A stretch of 64,000 nt of DNA, from assembly GCF_004000785.1 (NCBI RefSeq), contig NZ_BILX01000023.1, positions 28,771 through 92,770 on the forward strand, read 5' to 3'. Origin of the DNA: Paenibacillus ehimensis NBRC 15659 (lineage in GTDB: Bacteria; Bacillota; Bacilli; Paenibacillales; NBRC-103111). The notes beneath the pieces were generated by a model that was given only the letters and a program-made list of their open reading frames with translations, searched no databases and was not told the origin of the DNA. The translations under genes were made by a program, and so were the position numbers. Shown piece by piece: positions 23,992-32,366 of the stretch; position 1 is the first letter of the stretch, and each line of letters opens with the position of its first letter.

Positions 23992-24113
23992 TCCTTATGG
24001 CCCAAGCCCGAATCAAGCCGAGGATTTGCACGCCGCAGACGAGCGGCCCGGCCGCCCGTATCACTGCTCGGCATCTTATGCGACCCTGTACCGCTTCTTC
24101 GTCCCCATGCAGC

Positions 24114-24995
24114 TTACCTATATGATTCGATCCCGTCGCGAAAGGCTTCGGGGTCGTCGTTCTCCAAGCCGAACAGCGCTTCCTGCAGCGCAAACGTTCC
24201 TTGATAAAATTTCACCCGGTCCAGCAGCCCTTCAATGTCCGGATCAGCCTCGATCATATGCTGCAGAAACGGCTCCCCGTAGGAAGCAAGCAGCCCCGCA
24301 TAATCTACCGCCGGGTCGCCCGGACCCGACGAACCGAAATCGAGAATGCCGCTAATTTCGCGCCGCCGCGGATCATAAAGGATGTTGGAGCCCCCGAAAT
24401 CGCCGTGAACGAGCACCGGCGCTACTTGAAAGTTGGACCCGTTGCCGAGAAAGCTTGCAAAGTGCCGCTCCGTCCACCGCTGCGCTTCCCGGCTCATGTA
24501 AGGATACAGCTTGGCACGAATGCGCTCGAACAGGTCCGCCCACTCGCGGTACCCGTCATACTCCGGCCCGGATTCTTCCAATGCGCCGGCGGGCACGCCG
24601 TGCAATGCCTTCAAAAAGGCGGCAAGCTGCCGGGCAAGCCCGCGAATCATCGGAACGCCGCCGTTCTCCAGTTCCTTCCATTGTCCGTCAAGTAACGGTT
24701 TCCCGGGAATTCTCGGATAGCCGACAAACACGCTGCCGATCCGCTCGGATTGGAGATTCCATTTCGCCGGGACTGGAACCGGGATCGACACCCGCTCCCT
24801 TACGATCTTCAGAAGACGGACTTCGTAGCGAAGCCGGCCGATCCCTTCCGCATATTTGGGAAATCGGAAAATCCACTCGCCATTGACCAGCAGCACGTCG
24901 TTGTTTTGACCGGACTCAATCGCCTCGACCTCGCGCAAAGGCAGCTCGGGACAATCGCGCCGAAGCGTTTCCAAATATAAAGCTTTATTTTCCAT
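24114..24995 (-). CDS. Phosphotransferase (aminoglycoside phosphotransferase fold)
   Basis: A 293-residue kinase-like protein. The ATP-binding half shows WIFRFPKYAEGIGRLRYEVRLLK, and the active site is HGDFGGSNILYD (Brenner motif, H-G-D-x-x-x-x-N) followed by ILDFGSSGPGDPAVDYA (metal-binding D-x-G). The C-terminal helix matches the APH fold. Such proteins phosphorylate aminoglycosides, choline, macrolides or small metabolites; the substrate cannot be told. The start at 24995 is the internal ATG (MENKALYLE). It follows the methyltransferase 37 bp downstream. Confidence 0.85.
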   Translation of the reverse strand: MENKALYLETLRRDCPELPLREVEAIESGQNNDVLLVNGEWIFRFPKYAEGIGRLRYEVRLLKIVRERVSIPVPVPAKWNLQSERIGSVFVGYPRIPGKPLLDGQWKELENGGVPMIRGLARQLAAFLKALHGVPAGALEESGPEYDGYREWADLFERIRAKLYPYMSREAQRWTERHFASFLGNGSNFQVAPVLVHGDFGGSNILYDPRRREISGILDFGSSGPGDPAVDYAGLLASYGEPFLQHMIEADPDIEGLLDRVKFYQGTFALQEALFGLENDDPEAFRDGIESYR

Positions 24996-25032
24996 ATTAA
25001 TCGAATCCCTGGCCGCCAAAGCTGCGCCCGTT

Positions 25033-25845
25033 TCAAGCTTCCGCCGGCTTGGTCGCCCGGATTGAGAACAGCATCGGGATAAACTCCTTCCCCTTCAATC
25101 TCCACCAGCCGTCCTCGCCTCTCTCCATCTGCCCCGGAAATTTCTCGTACATGCAGAAGGGAAACTCATGCACGAATTCGATGTGCAGCCCGGCTTGAAT
25201 CAGCGCGGTCACGATGGAGCCCAGCGAATGCGCCCACTCGTAGGTGACGGTATTGCCGAGCTTGGCGCTCCGGTCGGCATATGTGCCCTCAAGATCAAGT
25301 ACGATCGCTTCGCCTTCGAAATACGAATAAACCATGCGCAGCTCTCCGTCGACGATTTCGAAAACATCGGCAAGCGGATGACCTTCGGCAATATAAAAGG
25401 TGCCGCCGGGCTTCAGCTTCTCATAGATGATTTCCGCCCACCGGGTCAGGTCCGGCAGCCAGCATAGGACGCCGTAAGACGTGAACACGATGTCGAATGT
25501 CTCCTCCGGCAACGCCTGAGGCACATCGTACACATTTGCGCATACGAACCGGGCGTCCAGCCCCAGCTTGTCGTTCAGCGAGCGGGCAAGCTTAACCGCT
25601 TCCTCGGCAAAATCGACCCCGGTCACCCGCGCTCCGAGCCTGGCCCAAGACAAGCTGTCCTGGCCGAAATGACACTGCAGATGAAGCATCGACTTCCCCG
25701 CCACTTCGCCCAATTCGTCCAGCTCGACCGAGAGGAGAGACGAACGGCCGGCAAGAAACGACGCCACGTCGTAAAACTCGGATTGCTCATGCACCGGCGT
25801 CCGGTCGTTCCAGTTGTCCCGATTTTTGTTCATTCCGTATTCCAT
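25033..25845 (-). CDS. Class I SAM-dependent methyltransferase
   Basis: A 270-residue methyltransferase. Motif I is MLHLQCHFGQDSLSWARLGA with VTGVDFAEEAVKLAR (acidic loop), motif IV is FDIVFTSYGVLCWLPDL, and motif V is FYIAEGHPLADVF. It has a C-terminal beta segment typical of small-molecule methyltransferases and ends with a cap region (VHEFPFCMYEKFPGQM). The acceptor is unknown. The start at 25845 has AAGGAG eight bases upstream. It is the first gene of a two-gene operon with the phosphotransferase. Confidence 0.85.
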   Translation of the reverse strand: MEYGMNKNRDNWNDRTPVHEQSEFYDVASFLAGRSSLLSVELDELGEVAGKSMLHLQCHFGQDSLSWARLGARVTGVDFAEEAVKLARSLNDKLGLDARFVCANVYDVPQALPEETFDIVFTSYGVLCWLPDLTRWAEIIYEKLKPGGTFYIAEGHPLADVFEIVDGELRMVYSYFEGEAIVLDLEGTYADRSAKLGNTVTYEWAHSLGSIVTALIQAGLHIEFVHEFPFCMYEKFPGQMERGEDGWWRLKGKEFIPMLFSIRATKPAEA

Positions 25846-25966
25846 ATGGAAAACTCCTTCCAGATTACGATCCTTTCCATCCTATCGCGATCCGAAAGCA
25901 GGAGTAAATACCCAATTTAGTTAAAGCTAAAAAATCCGTCCTGCCTTATCTGCGTGTCCTTCCGCC

Positions 25967-26446
25967 CTACTCGGTCAACGGATCGACTTGAACGGCGGCT
26001 TGCTTGCCGCTAACCTGGATGCCCGTCTTCTTGCGTCCGCTCGCGGCCAAATCGTTCAACAGCGATTCAAGCAGCGCTTTGGCTTGCGCCCCTTCCTTGC
26101 CTTGAATCCGCACGACAAATTGAACAGAATCCCCGGATTTCAAAATCCGCTCCGCCTGCTGCTTCTTCGTCTCGTAATCGTGCTCTTCGATCTGCGGCGT
26201 CAGACGAATTTCCTTCAGCTTCGGCGCCTGCTCGCGCTTCCGGGCTTGCTGCGCTTCCTGTTTCGCCGTCCCGGCGCGGACCAGCTTGCACGGCGGCGGA
26301 CTGCTCATGAGCGAGGTGCAGACCAGGTCGACCTTGAGCTTCCGGGCCATGGCCAGCGCCTCGGCAGTAGGAACAATGCCGAAATCTTCGCCGTCGACGC
26401 CGGTCAAATGAACCTCGGACGCTTTAATTTTTTCGTTAATAATCAT
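25967..26446 (-). CDS. infC: Translation initiation factor IF-3, second copy
   Basis: A 159-residue IF-3: MIINEKIKASEVHLTGVDGEDFGIVPTAEALAMARKLKVDLV is the N domain, and the C domain shows HDYETKKQQAERILKSGDSVQFVVRIQGKEG and a full RNA-binding surface. It is 15-20 residues shorter than a typical IF-3 at the linker. The normal infC in Bacillota heads the infC-rpmI-rplT operon; here no ribosomal protein gene is present, the gene stands alone, and the start is ATG rather than the AUU that gives autoregulation. I infer a paralogue with a special role. Confidence 0.88.
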   Translation of the reverse strand: MIINEKIKASEVHLTGVDGEDFGIVPTAEALAMARKLKVDLVCTSLMSSPPPCKLVRAGTAKQEAQQARKREQAPKLKEIRLTPQIEEHDYETKKQQAERILKSGDSVQFVVRIQGKEGAQAKALLESLLNDLAASGRKKTGIQVSGKQAAVQVDPLTE

Positions 26447-26509
26447 TGTGAACCCACCTGAACTTTCGATATAATGAACCCATCTTACCGCTTAGAAGGA
26501 GATTTTTCA

Positions 26510-26818
26510 ATGAACCGCAAAGAAATCGAAGAGCAAGTCATCCGCAATTATCGGCGGGACGAAAATATGATGATTCTCGCGTTCGCCCAGTGGTGTATAA
26601 ACCACGACCTCGATCCCGTCGTATTGTATGAGCGCGCCTATCCGCAGCAGGAACCGAACGCCGCGCTGCAGCAGGCGCTGGAGCTAACCGTACCGAAGGA
26701 GGAAGCCGGGGAAGTGCCGGACGATACGCTGCTCGGCGTGCTGTCCATGTTCGGCAACGAAGAGCTGGCCTTCGTCGTGACGCAAGAAATCGCGAAGCGC
26801 CAAAAGTCCGGAAGGTAG
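26510..26818 (+). CDS. Hypothetical protein
   Basis: A 102-residue acidic, mostly helical protein (MNRKEIEEQVIRNYRRDENMMILAFAQWCINHDLDPVVLYERAYP). A recognisable family is not visible. The start at 26510 has AAGGAGATTTTTC upstream and a TATAAT box at 26471; an in-frame ATG at 26474 would put the box inside the gene. Divergent from IF-3 with only 63 bp between the starts, so the two promoters overlap. Confidence 0.65.
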   Translation: MNRKEIEEQVIRNYRRDENMMILAFAQWCINHDLDPVVLYERAYPQQEPNAALQQALELTVPKEEAGEVPDDTLLGVLSMFGNEELAFVVTQEIAKRQKSGR

Positions 26819-26984
26819 CGTCCGGCACCGCCGGAGTCACAGCTTGGGCCTGCCGCTCGCAGGCTCGCAGCCGGCGTATTCCTTCATGACTGCGAAAACT
26901 CGCTGAAGCCCCCCTCTCAACGGCCGCAGGAACAAAAAGCACTCCCGCTGCTGTGGAAACGTATTTCCATCACTCCCCGACCAC

Positions 26985-27222
26985 ATCAGAGGAACGATCC
27001 CATCCCCTGGACAACCGCTCTCAATCGCTCGCCGCCATAGAGGAACTGCCATGCCTTATGTCATTCATTCAGCCGCTCCCTGTGCAAATAGAGGAACTGA
27101 CGTTCGCCAAAAGCCCTCTTCCAAGGACGATAAACATTTTTCGACACAGTTAAAGCATCCTGCTTCCTCTATGCTCCGAAGAACGATCCGGTGTTCCGCT
27201 TAACGCATCGCAGTTCCTTTAT
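26985..27222. repeat. Array of five degenerate 22-bp repeats
   Basis: The 26819-27436 gap holds no supported gene. Within it are copies of a unit close to ATAGAGGAACTGCGATGCNT: 26985-27007 (weak, plus), 27037-27059 (plus), 27087-27108 (plus), 27150-27172 (minus, AGAGGAAGCAGGATGC) and 27200-27222 (minus, AAAGGAACTGCGATGC). The conserved core is RGAGGAAC followed by GATGC. Two orientations and spacings of about 50 bp suggest a repeat family scattered by local duplication. Whether it is transcribed is unknown. Confidence 0.5.
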
Positions 27223-27372
27223 TTTTCAACAGCACCGCTTTCAGCCTCACGCACTTATCCTCTGCACCCACTTGTCATATCCGCACACCCGAACCCCAAC
27301 ATAGCCTCAGACCCGGAAGCTCATCCTATCCTAGCTGCAGCCCCACAAAAGGTATCCATTACATACAAAAAA

Positions 27373-27396
27373 GACCGGCTTCGATGGAATCCGGTC
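27373..27396 (-). terminator. Terminator of ykuS
   Basis: GACCGG pairs with CCGGTC around a 12-base centre, with a six-A run on the plus strand before it that supplies the U-run for the minus-strand transcript. Confidence 0.75.
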
Positions 27397-27436
27397 CTTT
27401 CGGCATGTCCGCCGATGGCTGGCGGAGCGAGGCGAA

Positions 27437-27676
27437 TCAGCTTAAGCTTTGGTTCACTCGTTCGACAATCTGATCGGATGTCATGCCTTGAGCATTGATA
27501 ACGGAAGCTTTGGTTGCGGTTTCCGCGATGCCCAGCACGTCCTTGTCCTGTCCGGAAATAACGCAGCAGTCGCAATTTTGCAAATTCGCGTTATCGACGG
27601 ACACGACTTCGTGCCCGTTCTGCTGCAGCGCGTCCTTTACATCCTGCAAGCTGTTTTCCACTGCAATTCTCGCCAT
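27437..27676 (-). CDS. YkuS-family protein (UPF0180)
   Basis: A 79-residue cytoplasmic protein. It matches the YkuS/UPF0180 family along its whole length: MARIAVENSLQDVKDALQQNGHEVVSV, then a paired-cysteine segment NCDCCVISGQDKDVLGI and ending ASVINAQGMTSDQIVERV. The role is unknown. GGAGGGAAGATC precedes the ATG. It stands alone with its own terminator. Confidence 0.88.
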   Translation of the reverse strand: MARIAVENSLQDVKDALQQNGHEVVSVDNANLQNCDCCVISGQDKDVLGIAETATKASVINAQGMTSDQIVERVNQSLS

Positions 27677-27724
27677 GATCTTCCCTCCTTATCCAGATTG
27701 TAGTATACCGAGCACCGGCTTCTT

Positions 27725-28303
27725 TTATTCGCCGTCGCGTGCCCTCCTCTTCCGCTCGACAACCTCGTCCGCATCGGTCAAGCTGTCGACCAGATGGGAA
27801 AGCAGGCTTTCCATATCGCCGATATGGCTTTCATCAATTTTACGAATAAACTCGATATGTATCCGGTAAGCGCCCGTTTCATCCGAACGCCCGCCTGCCG
27901 AACGTCCGGAGCCGTCGTCCGGAACGAATTCCGCCGACCTTTCGTGACGGATCCGGGCTTCCTCCGCCCACCGTTCCTCCATGGCCCGGTGCAGCTCCGC
28001 CGCGTGCTCGCAATGGCTGAGCGGCATGTCCAGTCTGAGCGCCAGCTTGGCGCCGGGCCGATCGCCCGGTTCGACGAGCCGGAACCGTTCCCCGGCGAAG
28101 TCGGACAACACGCTGGTCATGCTGATTTCCGCTTGGCAGCAGCCTTCGTCGCGTTGAATGCGCATGCTGAATATCCGTTTCATGCTGGCCAGATCGATGA
28201 AATCCTCCCGGCCGATGACCCGGATCGTTTGTTCCGCATCCAAATCGTACAAATGTCCTTCGAGCACTACTTTTAAATTGTCGAATATCGTCGGGTCAAA
28301 CAA
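27725..28303 (-). CDS. Hypothetical protein
   Basis: A 192-residue soluble protein. It begins MFDPTIFDNLKVVLEGHLYDLDA and has a beta-rich centre (CCQAEISMTSVLSDFAGERFRLVEP) and a charged tail (DADEVVERKRRARDGE). I know this style from Paenibacillus hypothetical proteins but cannot name a family. The start is TTG at 28303 with GGGGAAGG upstream. It precedes the SDR by 27 bp on the same strand (SDR first), so the pair may be one operon. Confidence 0.6.
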   Translation of the reverse strand: MFDPTIFDNLKVVLEGHLYDLDAEQTIRVIGREDFIDLASMKRIFSMRIQRDEGCCQAEISMTSVLSDFAGERFRLVEPGDRPGAKLALRLDMPLSHCEHAAELHRAMEERWAEEARIRHERSAEFVPDDGSGRSAGGRSDETGAYRIHIEFIRKIDESHIGDMESLLSHLVDSLTDADEVVERKRRARDGE

Positions 28304-28330
28304 GGTACCTTCCCCTTTCGCAGCATGGCC

Positions 28331-29110
28331 TTACGCCTGCGGCAAATGGCGGATATCCAGCACGTCGCCCTGAGCGAACCGTCCGCCCTCCACCACATGC
28401 AGGATTCGCTCTGCCGCCTCATCCGGCGTATACAGTCCGCCCGTTTGCTTCAGCCCCACAAAGCGCTCCACCTCCGGGAAGCGGCCCGGCTCCGTCCCGC
28501 GGATCAGCTCCTGCATGCCCGTATCCACGACGCCCGGCGCGATCGAGACGACCTTCACTGCCTGCGGCCCGTCGCCTTGCTCCAGCCCGACGCAGCGCGT
28601 CAGCATATCCAGCCCTGCCTTGGTTGCGCAGTAGCCGCTCCAGCCGGAATACGGCTTTTTCCCCGCGCCGGAAGAAATATTGACGATCGTTCTGGCCGTC
28701 GAGACAGGCCAATCCTTCGTCGCCCGGATAAAAGCGGACATCAGCAGCATCGGGGTCAAAAGATTGACGTGCATCTGCTCGGTCAGCGTGAGGCTATCGG
28801 CCTGATCCAGCGGCATAATCGGCTCCAGCATCCCCGCGTTATTGATCAGCGTGAGGGCGTCGAGCGGCTCCTTTTCCAACGATCGGACGATGGTTGCGAT
28901 CAGCGCCTCAATCCCGTCCGGGCGTTTCAGATCGTATGCGTAATGCTCGGCCTCGTTCCGCCCCGCAGCTCCGTCCGCACGGTCGCCGGCATCCGCCGCA
29001 TCCGCAGCGGTCCGTGAAATTCCGATGACGCGGTGCCCGGCAGCAAGCAGGCGGCGGGTCAAAGCCAGTCCTAACCCTTTGGAAGCGCCGGTTACAACAT
29101 AACCTTTCAT
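28331..29110 (-). CDS. Benzil-reductase-type short-chain dehydrogenase
   Basis: A 259-residue classical SDR. VTGASKGLGLALTRRL is the NADP-binding loop (T-G-x-x-x-G-x-G), LTLINNAGML is the N-N-A-G motif, and the catalytic Ser (NISSGAG) and YCATK (Y-x-x-x-K) are complete. The style and the C-terminal VKVVSIAPGVVDTGMQELIR resemble YueD, the (S)-benzoin-forming benzil reductase. The substrate is an inference from similarity. AAGGAGCATCC precedes the ATG. Confidence 0.85.
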   Translation of the reverse strand: MKGYVVTGASKGLGLALTRRLLAAGHRVIGISRTAADAADAGDRADGAAGRNEAEHYAYDLKRPDGIEALIATIVRSLEKEPLDALTLINNAGMLEPIMPLDQADSLTLTEQMHVNLLTPMLLMSAFIRATKDWPVSTARTIVNISSGAGKKPYSGWSGYCATKAGLDMLTRCVGLEQGDGPQAVKVVSIAPGVVDTGMQELIRGTEPGRFPEVERFVGLKQTGGLYTPDEAAERILHVVEGGRFAQGDVLDIRHLPQA

Positions 29111-29133
29111 CTAGGATGCTCCTTCCACAAAAA

Positions 29134-29195
29134 ACTCCCCTTCCAGCCCGCCGTGATGCGCCTCGCAGCAGCAGCACGTTAACCTGAAGGGGAAC
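29134..29195 (-). terminator. Terminator of the NDH-2-like gene
   Basis: CTCCCCTTCCAG and CTGAAGGGGAAC pair (with two mismatches) over a large loop. A six-A run on the plus strand at 29129-29134 gives the U-run for the minus-strand transcript that leaves the gene at 29234. Confidence 0.6.
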
Positions 29196-29233
29196 CTCGT
29201 AATGGTCCTACTCCTATTGTACCATTGATTGGA

Positions 29234-30463
29234 TTAAATTTCAGCTTTTGCTGCACGCCGCACTGCCAGCTTGTGCCGGATATCGCCGCCGATCAAGCTG
29301 GCTGCATCCCATGTCGCATGCCGGACGAACAATCCCGCCTTTCCGGACAGAATCAGGTTCATCCCCCATAGGCGCATCCAGAACAAGCCGTCCTCGGGAC
29401 CCAGCCCGATGCAGTACAGCGGCATGAACGAACGATGCTTCGGCCCTTCCTTCCCTTCCAAATCGGCCGCTATAATCTTCGCAAGCCGCTGCGCCTGCGG
29501 AATCGCCTCTTTGCAGGTCATCGCGTCCTCTTGACCGGTACGGGGGTCGAGGATTCGCGCCCCGTCGCCGATCGCGTAAATGTCCCTTGTCCCCTTAACG
29601 CGGTAATGGGCATCTACGGTCAATCTGCCGTCGGCTTCCGTCGGCAGGCCGAGCTGCTTCAGCACCGGATTCGGCTCAAGTCCCAGCGTCCATACGCATA
29701 CCCCGGCGGGCAGCCTGGATCCGTCGCTCAAATGAAGCACGCCGTCCGCATGCTTCGTGCCCCGAACGCCGTACAGCACGTTCACCCCGATGCGGTTCAG
29801 CCTGCTCTCGACCCTGCGTCCGACGACGGCGGGGGCATTGTCCACCAGCCGCTTCCCCGAATGCACGAGATGCACCCCGGCCAAACGGGGATCGAGCCCG
29901 GCCTGCTCCGCCTCCCGCTTCAGCCAATAAGCGATTTCCGCCGAAGCCTCCATCCCCGTGATGCCGCCGCCGACAACCGTTACGGACAGCAGGCTTTTTT
30001 GCCGCGAGGGCTCCCGCTCCAACCGCGCCTGTTCCACCTTCCGCTTGAGCTCGCTCCGGATTTGTTCGGCGGCTGCGACGCTCGTCAGCGGGATGCCTCC
30101 CTGCTCGGGCGGAGGCGAGACGACAAGGCTGCCCAGCGCAATGACCAGCCGGTCGTAGGGCATAGCGCGGGTCGTGCCGTCCGCATAAGTCACTTGAATC
30201 GTACGGTGGCTCGCCTTCACGGAGGTTAGCGCAGCGGTAATGCAGGTCACCTCATCGCCAAAATAGCAGGAGAACGGCACCCGAAGCTCCGGCTCTCCGA
30301 CGGCCGCCTTAAACAGCAGCACCTTTCTCAGGTGGTATGGCTCCTTATCTATCAGGATCAAACGAATCTGTTGTTTGGCACGGGCATATTGCTTTTGCAG
30401 CGCCCTGACCGCATTCAGACCGGCGTAGCCTCCGCCGACGACTATAATTGTTTTACTTTCCAT
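29234..30463 (-). CDS. NAD(P)/FAD-dependent oxidoreductase, NDH-2-like
   Basis: A 409-residue flavoprotein of the single-subunit NADH dehydrogenase group. The FAD site is IIVVGGGYAGLNAVRAL (about residues 6-22), the NADH site VTVVGGGITGMEASAEIAYWL, and the FAD-closing D-I-Y-A-I-G-D segment is RDIYAIGDGARI. The C-terminus continues past the fold as in NDH-2 (LFWMRLWGMNLILSGKAGLFVRHA) and is amphipathic rather than membrane-spanning. It would pass electrons from NADH to menaquinone. The start at 30463 is set by GAGAGGA and by the fold. Confidence 0.85.
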   Translation of the reverse strand: MESKTIIVVGGGYAGLNAVRALQKQYARAKQQIRLILIDKEPYHLRKVLLFKAAVGEPELRVPFSCYFGDEVTCITAALTSVKASHRTIQVTYADGTTRAMPYDRLVIALGSLVVSPPPEQGGIPLTSVAAAEQIRSELKRKVEQARLEREPSRQKSLLSVTVVGGGITGMEASAEIAYWLKREAEQAGLDPRLAGVHLVHSGKRLVDNAPAVVGRRVESRLNRIGVNVLYGVRGTKHADGVLHLSDGSRLPAGVCVWTLGLEPNPVLKQLGLPTEADGRLTVDAHYRVKGTRDIYAIGDGARILDPRTGQEDAMTCKEAIPQAQRLAKIIAADLEGKEGPKHRSFMPLYCIGLGPEDGLFWMRLWGMNLILSGKAGLFVRHATWDAASLIGGDIRHKLAVRRAAKAEI

Positions 30464-30550
30464 GGTGGACCATCCTCTCGCGTCTTTCTCGCTCTCCACC
30501 CTTATGGCGAACGAAAGGGCCGGTTTGTGACAGCCCTCGCGAAAAAAACG

Positions 30551-30592
30551 CAAAAAAGGCCAACCGGGCAAAATCCGGTTGACCTGTCGCGG
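30551..30592 (-). terminator. Terminator of the 30650 gene
   Basis: GGCCAACCGG (30558-30567) pairs with CCGGTTGACC (30575-30584), with a six-A run on the plus strand before it that gives the U-run. Confidence 0.8.
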
Positions 30593-30649
30593 GCCGCATC
30601 CCCTGACCGGGATTCCGGCATGCCTGTAGCCGCTGAGCGCAAGGCGCGG

Positions 30650-31174
30650 TTACGGCTTCATCAAATCGTCTGCGGTAATCCCATCTTCGACGGCGAATTC
30701 AAAATCGTACACGTCATACACTTGAACGGGAACCTCGGCCTGAATGATTTTCTCCATCAATTCAAGCTGGTCCGTCAAAATAGGCGCATTCTCCCGCAGG
30801 GAGGTCAGCACGACCTCGGTTTCGATCGGATCGAACGATTCCCCGTATTGGGCATTGTCTATGGCGTTGATGACCGTAAACGTCACGTTCTCGTTGATCG
30901 GCAGCGGGGGACTCGGACGCCATGGTGCGGCTAGCGCGCGCTCCAGCTTCTTCTTATTGAACGAGTCGTCGAAAAAGGCGATGAGCTCCCCGATCTTTCC
31001 TTTGACATGAGCATCGTCATCCGCATCCGGCATGACCGGTTCGGGGCTGTCTTTCATCTCGTATAATTCCAATATCGTCGAATACGGAATCAAATATTCC
31101 ACCGGGCGGCTTGGCGCCATGAGTTCGCCATATACGGCCACAAGCACCGCCTCGATAACAAAACGCCGGGACAT
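30650..31174 (-). CDS. Conserved hypothetical protein
   Basis: A 174-residue acidic cytoplasmic protein. The start MSRRFVIEAVLVAVYGELMAP, the middle IGELIAFFDDSFNKKKLERALAAPWRPSPPLP and the end VPVQVYDVYDFEFAVEDGI look well conserved, and I have seen this protein as a stand-alone gene in Paenibacillus-type genomes, sometimes labelled ADP-heptose synthase. I see no nucleotide-binding motif to support that label. GGGGGGAATT precedes the ATG at 31174. A terminator closes it. Confidence 0.65.
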   Translation of the reverse strand: MSRRFVIEAVLVAVYGELMAPSRPVEYLIPYSTILELYEMKDSPEPVMPDADDDAHVKGKIGELIAFFDDSFNKKKLERALAAPWRPSPPLPINENVTFTVINAIDNAQYGESFDPIETEVVLTSLRENAPILTDQLELMEKIIQAEVPVQVYDVYDFEFAVEDGITADDLMKP

Positions 31175-31380
31175 TTCCAATTCCCCCCTATAGTGATGCG
31201 TCCGTTCCTAAGTCCGGCCTACATTCTTTCATATCACAATTGGGAATAAAAGTCCAACTTTGCAGACGTTCTCGCGCCTTGCCCGCTTTTTCAATTCTGA
31301 CCCTGTAAGAGTCGCGAATCCGGTGCTATAATAGAGCAATGTGCCTGTCACCGATCGTTATGAAATGGAGAGGTAACCTG

Positions 31381-32298
31381 ATGAATGCTGCAAAACGTTT
31401 TCCCGTTCCTTTGCCGCTGCTTCTTGTGATCGGCATCGTTGCGATTTCTTTTTCAGCGATTTTTGTCCGCTGGTCCCATGCTTCGGCTTCCGTCATCGCG
31501 ATGTACCGGCTGCTGCTGACCGCGGCGATTTTGCTGCCTTTGCTGCTGCGGTACCGCCGCGAGGTAGCGCAGCTGCGCCTAAACGACTGGGCGGGCTTGT
31601 TCTGGTCGGGCGTTGCGCTCGGCCTCCATTTCTTGTTCTGGATGGAATCGCTCAACCTGACGACGGTCGCAAGCTCGACCGCAATCCTCTCGCTGGAGCC
31701 CGTCTTCGTCCTGATCGGCGCTTGCCTGTTCCTCGGCCAACGGACGAACCTGCTGGCCGTGCTCAGCATGGCGGTCGCGATTCTGGGAGCGGCTATGATC
31801 GGTTGGGGCGACTGGGGGCTGACCGGAGAAGCGCTGCTCGGCGACCTGCTGTCCCTGCTCGGAACGGCGGCGATGGCCGTGCAAATCCTGCTGGCCAAAA
31901 GCATGCTGAAGCGGATTCCCGCCTTTGTCTTCAGTTTCTTCGTCTTTGTGCTGGCCGCGCTGGTGCTCGCCGTTTATAATTTGGCGGCAGGGTTGCCTTT
32001 TACCGGCTACGACTCGCGGGAATGGGGCATCTTCCTGCTTCTGGCCGTCGTTCCGACGCTGTTCGGCCACTATTTGTTCAACTGGCTGCTGAAGTATATG
32101 CGACCCGAATCCGTATCGATGAGCGTCCTCGGGGAGCCGCTGGGCGCGACGATTCTGGCTTACCTGCTGCTTGGCGAGAGCATTACATGGATGCAAGCCG
32201 CCGCCGGCTTCGTCCTGTTGTCCGGGGTATGGATGTTCCTCCGCTCGAACGAGCGGGAAGCTGTCGCCGCCCAGACCGGCAGGACAGAGATGACCTAA
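31381..32298 (+). CDS. EamA/DMT-family transporter
   Basis: A 305-residue carrier with ten hydrophobic segments in two EamA repeats. The first contains WSHASASVIAMYRLLLTAAIL and LNLTTVASSTAILSLEPVFVLIGACLF; the second contains LLAVVPTLFGHYLFNWLLKYMRPESVSMSVLGEPLGATILAYLLLGE. This repeat layout (E-P near the end of each half) is standard for the family. The substrate is unknown. The start at 31381 has GAGAGGTAACCTG; ATG at 31339 has none. A shared terminator separates it from the convergent hydrolase. Confidence 0.88.
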   Translation: MNAAKRFPVPLPLLLVIGIVAISFSAIFVRWSHASASVIAMYRLLLTAAILLPLLLRYRREVAQLRLNDWAGLFWSGVALGLHFLFWMESLNLTTVASSTAILSLEPVFVLIGACLFLGQRTNLLAVLSMAVAILGAAMIGWGDWGLTGEALLGDLLSLLGTAAMAVQILLAKSMLKRIPAFVFSFFVFVLAALVLAVYNLAAGLPFTGYDSREWGIFLLLAVVPTLFGHYLFNWLLKYMRPESVSMSVLGEPLGATILAYLLLGESITWMQAAAGFVLLSGVWMFLRSNEREAVAAQTGRTEMT

Positions 32299-32303
32299 CG
32301 CAC

Positions 32304-32346
32304 AAAAGCCGCTGCTTCCCGGAAACCCGAGGAGGCAGCGGCTTTT
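32304..32346. terminator. Bidirectional terminator
   Basis: AAAAGCCGCTGC (32304-32315) pairs perfectly with GCAGCGGCTTTT (32335-32346). The A-run and T-run at the two ends serve the convergent EamA and NlpC/P60 genes. Confidence 0.88.
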
Positions 32347-32366
32347 GTTCATGTGCTTGTCTGAGA

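Noticed and set aside
30650..31174. The label ADP-heptose synthase for this gene.
   Set aside because: I recall the label from similar proteins, but no nucleotidyltransferase or kinase motif is visible, so it is left as unknown.
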